Position numbers and translations under genes: made by a program. This document shows positions 59,035 to 64,000 of a DNA stretch of 64,000 nt, in pieces. The DNA lies in contig NZ_CP040889.1 of the NCBI RefSeq assembly GCF_006171285.1, forward strand, positions 1,054,001 to 1,118,000, in the 5' to 3' direction. This stretch comes from Leclercia adecarboxylata. GTDB lineage: Bacteria > Pseudomonadota > Gammaproteobacteria > Enterobacterales > Enterobacteriaceae. How positions within the stretch are numbered: the stretch's first letter is position 1; every line of letters begins with the position of its first letter. The notes beneath the pieces were generated by a model. That model was not told the origin of the DNA, ran no database searches, and saw only the letters and a list, made by a program, of their open reading frames with translations.

Positions 59035-60414
59035 AGCTATGCGGTTAAGCCGGTTTATCGTATCCAGTACCGAGACTAGTCCAAGTTGATCCCATAGTTT
59101 CTTCGGCAATGCCTGATTCATATGAGATGCCCCTGAGCTCCACCATGGGCCACGACCATTGAACGCTGATATGCAGGCGCGCGCTTCGCTAAGCCCCAGG
59201 CGCATCAAGTTACGCGCCCTCGTTGAGGGCTGCTTCCATTGACGCCAGACGACGCAGCGAAGCTTGCGACGCACCCAGCCGTCAATTTCCTCAAGTGGCC
59301 GTTTGCTTTGACTTAGCTTGAAGTAGCCTGCCCAGCCACGCAGCACTGGGTTTATCCGCTCGATGACACTCGCCATCTTGTGGCCCCGCGCTCCGCGCAG
59401 CAGCTCTCTGAGCCGGTCGCGCAAGCGACGCAAGCTCATCGTTGCCACTCGTAAGCGTGGCTGTCGATGCCAGCTCATCCCATAGCCCAAGTAATCACAC
59501 ATCCACGACCCGGCTACTCGGCTCTTTTCCCGGTTCAGCGTCAGTTTCAGGCGCTGCCTCAGGAATCGCTCAACGCTGGCCATCACCCGCTCACCTGCGC
59601 GACGACTGCGCACATAAATGTTCGCATCGTCGGCATAGCGTACGAAACGATGGCCCCGTCGTTCTAGCTCGTGGTCGAGTTCGTTGAGCAGAATGTTCGA
59701 CAGCAACGGCGAGAGCGGGCCGCCTTGCGGCGTCCCTTCCTGCCGTCGGCTGACGAGTCCACCTGACATCGTTCCCGCTTCGAGATAGCGACGGATCAGC
59801 GTGAGCACACGTTTATCTTCGATTTGACGCTCGATGTAGGCCATCAGCACGTCGTGGTTGACCCGATCAAAGAACTTCTCAAGATCGAGTTCCACGCAGC
59901 AGCGATGACCCGCCGCCACGTGGGCACGGGCAGTTTCGATGGCTTGGTGAGCACTTCTACCCGGACGGAAGCCGTAGCTGTAATCCGAGAACAGAGGGTC
60001 GAAGATCGGCGTGAGCTGTTGCAGCAGAGCCTGTTGGATCAGGCGATCCACGACGCTGGGGATACCCAGCTGCCTTGTCCCGCCTTTGGGCTTGGGGATT
60101 TCGACGGCACGTACACCTTGCGGGTGGTACTCGCCTGCCAACAACCGAGCCTTGAGGGTCGGCCAATACTGTTTCACGTAGCCTGACAAATGCTCGACCG
60201 TCATGCCATCGGCACCCGGCGCGCCTTTGTTGCTGACTACGCGTTGGTACGCACGTCTGAGGTTGGCGGGTGCAAGCACCCGCTCCATCAGCGTGTCCGG
60301 CTCCGCGTTCGTCCACGTCACAGACGCCGCCGATACCTGTGCGCTGTCAGCCGTCATCCTCGGATACTGTCCGGGACTCGGAGTAACAGTCTTCTCTTGG
60401 AGAAATTTCTGCAT
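59032..60414 (-). CDS. ltrA: Group II intron reverse transcriptase/maturase
   Basis: Intron-encoded protein for splicing and retrohoming. The reverse transcriptase domain shows PKPKGGTRQLGIPSVVDRLIQ, SYGFRPGRSAHQAI, DLEKFFDRVNHD, EGTPQGGPLSPLLSNI and the catalytic YADD near residue 260, followed by the maturase X domain (GYGMSWHR; INPVLRGWAGYFK). No HNH endonuclease domain follows, as in class C. The start is uncertain: I used MQKFLQEKTVTPSPG; MTADSAQVS, 19 codons further, is possible, while the open frame to 60552 enters intron RNA structure. The TGA stop sits at the first bases of domain V. Confidence 0.88.
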   Translation of the reverse strand: MQKFLQEKTVTPSPGQYPRMTADSAQVSAASVTWTNAEPDTLMERVLAPANLRRAYQRVVSNKGAPGADGMTVEHLSGYVKQYWPTLKARLLAGEYHPQGVRAVEIPKPKGGTRQLGIPSVVDRLIQQALLQQLTPIFDPLFSDYSYGFRPGRSAHQAIETARAHVAAGHRCCVELDLEKFFDRVNHDVLMAYIERQIEDKRVLTLIRRYLEAGTMSGGLVSRRQEGTPQGGPLSPLLSNILLNELDHELERRGHRFVRYADDANIYVRSRRAGERVMASVERFLRQRLKLTLNREKSRVAGSWMCDYLGYGMSWHRQPRLRVATMSLRRLRDRLRELLRGARGHKMASVIERINPVLRGWAGYFKLSQSKRPLEEIDGWVRRKLRCVVWRQWKQPSTRARNLMRLGLSEARACISAFNGRGPWWSSGASHMNQALPKKLWDQLGLVSVLDTINRLNRIA

Positions 60415-60883
60415 TTCGGTATTCAACGAGACTTTGACGCCTACTGGCGGCATAACTTGTTCGGCCCTTGGTGACGCGGTTATCCGCCACTTACTACGGC
60501 CTCGGCTGACTTCTGCACGTTCATCCCGTCGCCTCTCGACGCTCGGTAGCACTGTGGCAAACGTGCAGATCTCCCAGGGTAATTCGCGCGACCTTCCTGC
60601 TTATGCCTGTCGGATCTACGTCGCAGCGTCCCGTGCAAGTATTGGGCTTTAGGGAAACACGCCCCTTTACCCCGCTGCGCCGCCTCTATCCGCTTGCTGT
60701 TCGTCAGGCCAGCATTTTGCCTCGGGCTTCCTTCAGATTCGCGGTCACCCGCGACACCCTTGCCTCTGGCTAACACTTCCCCTTGCCGGGTGTGTAGAGG
60801 ACTTTCACCTCCAAGTCACCAGCGAGGCCACCACAGCCAAGCTGGTTGCGCTTGCGCGCAACGCGCCATGCCTGGCGCACATA

Positions 60884-60912
60884 TAAAAAAACCGGCTCAT
60901 AAGAGCCGGTTT
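60884..60912 (-). terminator. Intrinsic terminator of kdgM, intron target
   Basis: On the minus strand ACCGGCTC-TTAT-GAGCCGGT forms an 8-bp stem followed by six or seven T residues, then ATAT and the intron start. It lies 22 bp past the kdgM stop. Confidence 0.93.
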
Positions 60913-60934
60913 ATCCCGGAGGTACTGCTTGTTA

Positions 60935-61618
60935 TCAGAATGAATATGCAACGCCGACACGCAGACGGGTCTGACGTTCATCGGTCTCTTTCACACCGAC
61001 GTTACCCACTTCGCCGTACGGTGCCCAGTTTTTATCAATTTTGTACGCCAGCTTGACGTTATATTCTTGGGAGTAATCTTTGTTATTATTACGAATCGTT
61101 CCTTCGGAGCTTTTCGCGTATACGTAGTTAAGCTCGGTGCGCCAGTCGCCCATTACCCAACCAATCCACGCATCACCACGGTTAACTTTATCATCGTCTT
61201 TATTCGAGCTTGATGGATAACGGGTGTAGTCATAGCGATAACGGGCTGCGACATAGAAGCCATTATCAAAGCTATATTGCGCGTGCAGATAGGGTTTATA
61301 AATGGTGAAGCTGTCTTTACTTTCGAGCGTAAAACCTGGTGTTAACGCAATGTTCTGGTTGGCTTTCCAGCGCCAGCTGATCTGATCTTCGTGACCGTTA
61401 CCCACCACATCCGCAAATGGCTGGTCAGCTTTATCGCCGCCTGATTTCCATTTTGCTTCTACAGAAAAACCAAAACCATTTTCGAAACGGTGCGAAACCG
61501 CAACACGGTCTGCGTTCGAGCCGCTATCGATGTATTCGTGACGCAGATCCACGGTGACAGCCTGAGCTGCGAAAGAAGCGCCAATAAGTGAAGCAAGGAC
61601 CAGAGATTTCTTAAACAT
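60935..61618 (-). CDS. kdgM: Oligogalacturonate-specific porin KdgM
   Basis: Outer-membrane 12-stranded beta-barrel porin for acidic pectin oligomers. The 227-residue protein has a Sec signal peptide cleaved at AQA-VTVDLRHEY, alternating aromatic/charged strands such as SVEAKWKSGG and GFYVAARYRYDYTR, and ends in the barrel signature VGVAYSF with terminal phenylalanine. Basic residues are frequent, in line with the anionic substrate. It faces yqeF tail to head on the same strand and is preceded by KdgR and CRP-like sites. Confidence 0.93.
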   Translation of the reverse strand: MFKKSLVLASLIGASFAAQAVTVDLRHEYIDSGSNADRVAVSHRFENGFGFSVEAKWKSGGDKADQPFADVVGNGHEDQISWRWKANQNIALTPGFTLESKDSFTIYKPYLHAQYSFDNGFYVAARYRYDYTRYPSSSNKDDDKVNRGDAWIGWVMGDWRTELNYVYAKSSEGTIRNNNKDYSQEYNVKLAYKIDKNWAPYGEVGNVGVKETDERQTRLRVGVAYSF

Positions 61619-61633
61619 GGAAAAACCCTCGTT

Positions 61634-61648
61634 TAAAATGATGTTTCG
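61634..61648. promoter_or_regulatory. KdgR-like box of kdgM
   Basis: TAAAATGATGTTTCG shares 12 of 15 positions with the kdgF box and lies 15-30 bp before the kdgM start, that is in the leader next to the ribosome site. Repression there would block elongation or initiation near +1. Confidence 0.65.
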
Positions 61649-61781
61649 TTTTTATGGAATTGCATTTTATTTTTTTAAATACGTAATTTTAGTGATCATG
61701 ATCGTAATTATTTGTTTCATTTTTTTTGGCAAAGCCAGCCGTGAGCAATATCAACAAAAGAGGAGTTTTAAGGGGAATTTA

Positions 61782-61797
61782 ACGGATCGCGATCACA
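61782..61797 (-). promoter_or_regulatory. Candidate CRP site upstream of kdgM
   Basis: Read on the minus strand, TGTGA-TCGCGA-TCCGT has one perfect and one weak CRP half site. It lies about 165 bp before the kdgM start. Pectin genes of Dickeya are known to need CRP, which supports it. Confidence 0.45.
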
Positions 61798-61890
61798 CTA
61801 AATCGTTATTAGCGATTCAGTGAATGCGTTAAATATTTCGAGGGTGTTTGAGAATTGACTTACAAGGGTAAAAATATGACGGGGGTCACA

Positions 61891-61917
61891 AACAAATAAG
61901 CCTCCGGGGTCGGAGGC
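61891..61917 (-). terminator. Probable terminator after yqeF
   Basis: On the minus strand GCCTCCG-ACCC-CGGAGGC forms a 7-bp stem followed by TTATTTGTTTG, a broken T-run. It lies about 30 bp past the yqeF stop and upstream of kdgM. The rest of 61649-61890 is AT-rich promoter DNA without a gene. Confidence 0.75.
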
Positions 61918-61945
61918 CTGTTTTGGTTGATATATATCAACGCGA

Positions 61946-63124
61946 TTATCTTTCTATGGCTAATGCCACGCCCTGTCCGCCGCCGATGCACAGCGTTGCC
62001 AGCCCTTTGCGGACATCGCGTTTCACCATCTCATGCACCAGCGAGACCAGAATGCGGCAGCCCGAGGCACCGATAGGGTGGCCCAGCGCAATGGCGCCGC
62101 CGTTGACGTTGACCCGGCGTTCATCCCACTCCAGCATTTTACCCACCGACAGCGCCTGAGCCGCAAAGGCTTCATTCACTTCGATCAGATCAACGTCCGC
62201 CAGCTGCCAGCCCGCCCGCTCCAGACAGCGGCGCGTGGCGTGTACCGGGGCGATCCCCATTAAGGCAGGATCGACGCCGACGCTGGCAAAGGCTTTGATC
62301 CGCGCCAGCACCGGCAGATTCAGCGATTCCGCTTTGCTCTCGCTCATCATCATTACCGCTGCGGCCCCGTCATTAATAGAGGAGGCGTTTCCGGCGGTAA
62401 CCGAACCGGTAAGCTCAAAGGCAGGATTGAGCAGCGCCAGCCCTTCTGCGCTGGCGTCGGTGCGCGGCTGCTCGTCGGTATCCACCAGCAGATTCTCCCC
62501 GCCGGGCTTCTGGGCGACAACCGGCACAATCTCGTCCCGGAAGCGGCCTGCGTCGATAGCGGCCCGGGCCTTATGCTGGGAGCTCAGCGCGTAGGCATCC
62601 TGCAATTCGCGGGTGATGCCATATTCACGCGCCAGGTTTTCTGCGGTGACGCCCATATGGTAGTCGTTGAACGCGTCCCACAGGCCGTCATGCACCAGGC
62701 TGTCGATGAGCTGGCTATTGCCCAGCTGCGCCCCGGTGCGGCTGTCGGTCAGCACGTGCGGCGCGCGGCTCATGTTCTCCTGGCCGCCAGCGATCACCAC
62801 ATCGGCTTCGCCGCACTGGATCGCCTGGGTCGCCAGATGCAGCGCCTTTAAGCCGGAGCCGCACACGTCGTTGATGGTAATGGCAGAGACGGTGTTGGGT
62901 AATCCTCCCTTTAGCGCGGCCTGGCGGGCAGGGTTTTGCCCGGCGCCGGCGGTCAGCACCTGACCGAGGATCACTTCGTCGATCTCGTGTGCCTCAATGC
63001 CGCTGCGCTCCACCAGCGCGCGCACCACCACGCTGCCTAACTCCACTGCCGAATGGCGTGAAAGCGCTCCCTGGAAACAGCCGATTGCGGTACGCAATGC
63101 ACCCACTATCACGACGTCTTTCAT
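61946..63124 (-). CDS. yqeF: Acetyl-CoA acetyltransferase-type thiolase YqeF
   Basis: Thiolase family enzyme expected to interconvert acetyl-CoA and acetoacetyl-CoA; physiological role in E. coli is not clear. From [15 protein letters not shown] it has 392 residues with the nucleophilic C88 (NDVCGSGL), GHPIGASG near residue 348 and the second cysteine in CIGGGQG near 378. The upstream ATG adds MSFCTEVE without support. It is divergent from the M20-family gene. Confidence 0.94.
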   Translation of the reverse strand: MKDVVIVGALRTAIGCFQGALSRHSAVELGSVVVRALVERSGIEAHEIDEVILGQVLTAGAGQNPARQAALKGGLPNTVSAITINDVCGSGLKALHLATQAIQCGEADVVIAGGQENMSRAPHVLTDSRTGAQLGNSQLIDSLVHDGLWDAFNDYHMGVTAENLAREYGITRELQDAYALSSQHKARAAIDAGRFRDEIVPVVAQKPGGENLLVDTDEQPRTDASAEGLALLNPAFELTGSVTAGNASSINDGAAAVMMMSESKAESLNLPVLARIKAFASVGVDPALMGIAPVHATRRCLERAGWQLADVDLIEVNEAFAAQALSVGKMLEWDERRVNVNGGAIALGHPIGASGCRILVSLVHEMVKRDVRKGLATLCIGGGQGVALAIER

Positions 63125-63359
63125 CTCTACCTCTGTGCAAAATGACACCGCCCATAGTAGAGGGTTGTTATCAACTAATGATGTAATTGTTTAAAAAAAG
63201 TGAGTTTTATCACAAAGAATCCGTGAGCCCGGATTAACGCCCCGTGATGTATTCACGCAATTGATAATTTTCACGGTAATTATTAGATAACTCGTTGGCA
63301 TTACCGACGACGTGACGATAAGTTAGGAATGCAAACACGCGTTAACACTGGAGTAACAA

Positions 63360-64000
63360 ATGTCCGACTGTATCATTCCAGAAATAAAAGAATCAGAAGA
63401 AGAGATCATCGCCATCCGTCGTCATTTACATGCCAACCCCGAATTAAGCCTGGAGGAGTTTAATACCAGCAATCTGGTGGCCCGCCAGCTCGAAGGCTGG
63501 GGCTACAAGGTGACGCGGGAGATCGGCAAAACCGGCGTGGTCGGCACGATCGCCAAAGGCCAGGGGACAAAATCCATCGGCCTGCGCGCCGACATGGATG
63601 CCCTGCCGATCTTCGAAGCCACCGACTTACCCTGGGCCAGCACCGTGCCGGGCAAAATGCACGCCTGCGGTCACGACGGCCACACGGCCATTTTATTAGC
63701 CGCCGCGAAATACATCGCCTCCGACGCCTGCCAGTTTAACGGCACCGTGCACCTTATCTTCCAGCCCGCCGAAGAGGCCATTGGCGGCGCGGATCTGATG
63801 ATCAAAGAAGGGCTGTTCGACCGCTTCCCCTGCGATCGTATTTTTGCCCTGCACAATATGCCTTACCTGCCGACCGGGAAATTTGGCTTCTATGAGGGCA
63901 ACTTTATGGCCTCCGCCGATACCGTCAAAATCACCCTGAAAGGGTACGGCGGGCATGGCGCGCATCCGGAACGCACCGTGGATCCGATTGTGACCGGCGC
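63360..64000 (+). CDS. M20-family amidohydrolase, 5' part
   Basis: Partial gene running off the window; 213 codons are visible from ATG at 63360 (MSDCIIPEIKESEEE), with a GGAG ribosome site 7 bp upstream. The protein is a metal-dependent amidohydrolase of the M20D group (hippurate hydrolase / N-acyl amino acid hydrolase type): RRHLHANPELSLEE, LRADMDALPIFEAT, KMHACGHDGHTA with the metal-binding cysteine and histidines, and FQPAEEAIGGA with the catalytic glutamate. The substrate cannot be told. It is divergent from yqeF over about 235 bp. Confidence 0.88.
   Translation, partial: MSDCIIPEIKESEEEIIAIRRHLHANPELSLEEFNTSNLVARQLEGWGYKVTREIGKTGVVGTIAKGQGTKSIGLRADMDALPIFEATDLPWASTVPGKMHACGHDGHTAILLAAAKYIASDACQFNGTVHLIFQPAEEAIGGADLMIKEGLFDRFPCDRIFALHNMPYLPTGKFGFYEGNFMASADTVKITLKGYGGHGAHPERTVDPIVTG

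Larger units (their letters stand above)
58961..60880 (-). mobile_element. Group II intron (IIC type) inserted behind the kdgM terminator
   Basis: Self-splicing retroelement of about 1920 bases on the minus strand. The 5' boundary GTGCGCC at 60880 is the standard group II start; the 3' boundary is placed at CCTACTCGAT ending at 58961, after a domain VI stem GGCGGAT-GTAA-ATCCGCC. Domain V is recognisable at 58999-59034. The element lies 4 bases past the T-run of the kdgM terminator in the same orientation, the typical site for class C introns. The 3' end is the less certain boundary. Non-coding parts 60415-60880 hold domains I-III. Confidence 0.88.

Noticed and set aside
60480..60776. Short minus-strand frame upstream of the reverse transcriptase
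   Set aside because: It falls in the structured 5' RNA domains of the group II intron and is not protein-like.
61617..61823. 68-codon plus-strand frame upstream of kdgM
   Set aside because: Runs through AT-rich promoter DNA with regulatory sites; the hydrophobic translation reflects T-rich sequence.

Overview
The window reads as a chromosomal segment of an Enterobacteriaceae species close to Enterobacter, Leclercia, Lelliottia or Klebsiella. For most of its length gene order follows the E. coli 63-64 min region: sdaC-sdaB-xni-rlmM-ygdD-gcvA/gcvB-ygdI-csdA-csdE-tcdA-mltA-metZWV-amiC-argA-recD-recB-ptrA-recC-ppdC-ygdB-ppdB-ppdA-thyA-lgt-ptsP-rppH-mutH-ygdR-tas-lplT-aas-omr-galR, then lysA-lysR-racX, then kduD-kduI and yqeF. 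Protein lengths and active-site numbering match the E. coli orthologues closely, but the DNA is somewhat more GC-rich and several accessory blocks differ, so genus cannot be fixed from the sequence alone.

Layout. (1) 0-10.8 kb: serine import and deamination, the flap endonuclease Xni, rRNA methyltransferase RlmM, the glycine-cleavage regulator GcvA with the divergent sRNA GcvB, the CsdA/CsdE sulfur-transfer pair with TcdA, and the murein transglycosylase MltA. (2) 10.9-11.3 kb: three identical initiator tRNA genes in one transcription unit. (3) 11.4-28.2 kb: AmiC, ArgA with ARG boxes, then a long leftward array encoding a pseudopilin-like group, RecC, protease III, RecB and RecD. (4) 28.3-41.2 kb: ThyA-Lgt, PtsP-RppH, the DnaA-reactivating locus DARS2 between rppH and mutH, MutH, YgdR, Tas, LplT-Aas, a single Omr-type sRNA and GalR.

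(5) 40.7-46.2 kb is accessory compared with E. coli: a GNAT acetyltransferase coupled to a UxuR/ExuR-like GntR regulator, and a 6-phospho-beta-glucosidase plus PTS EIIC operon with a divergent LacI-family regulator. A matched pair of 12-bp operator-like palindromes lies between the last two transcription units.

(6) 49.2-61.7 kb is an oligogalacturonide (pectin fragment) utilisation module occupying the place where E. coli has araE: kdgF, togMNAB, ogl, kduD, kduI, a second ogl and the porin kdgM. The genes give a full route: KdgM carries oligomers across the outer membrane, TogMNAB imports them, two Ogl lyases cut them to unsaturated monomers, KdgF and KduI isomerise these, and KduD yields 2-keto-3-deoxygluconate. 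Eight or so KdgR-like palindromes built on TGAAACGATGTTTCA tie the promoters into one regulon. No pectate lyase, kdgK, kdgA or kdgR gene is in the window.

(7) A complete group II intron of the IIC type (about 1.9 kb, with reverse transcriptase and a recognisable domain V) sits immediately behind the intrinsic terminator of kdgM, the classical target for this class. The window ends with yqeF (thiolase) and the 5' part of an M20-family amidohydrolase that runs off the edge.

Nothing in the window is clearly an undescribed system. The most worthwhile leads are the KdgR-box architecture, the intron/terminator junction, the paired operators of the beta-glucoside locus, the hexuronate-type GntR regulator beside it, and the composite repeat-like block between argA and recD.
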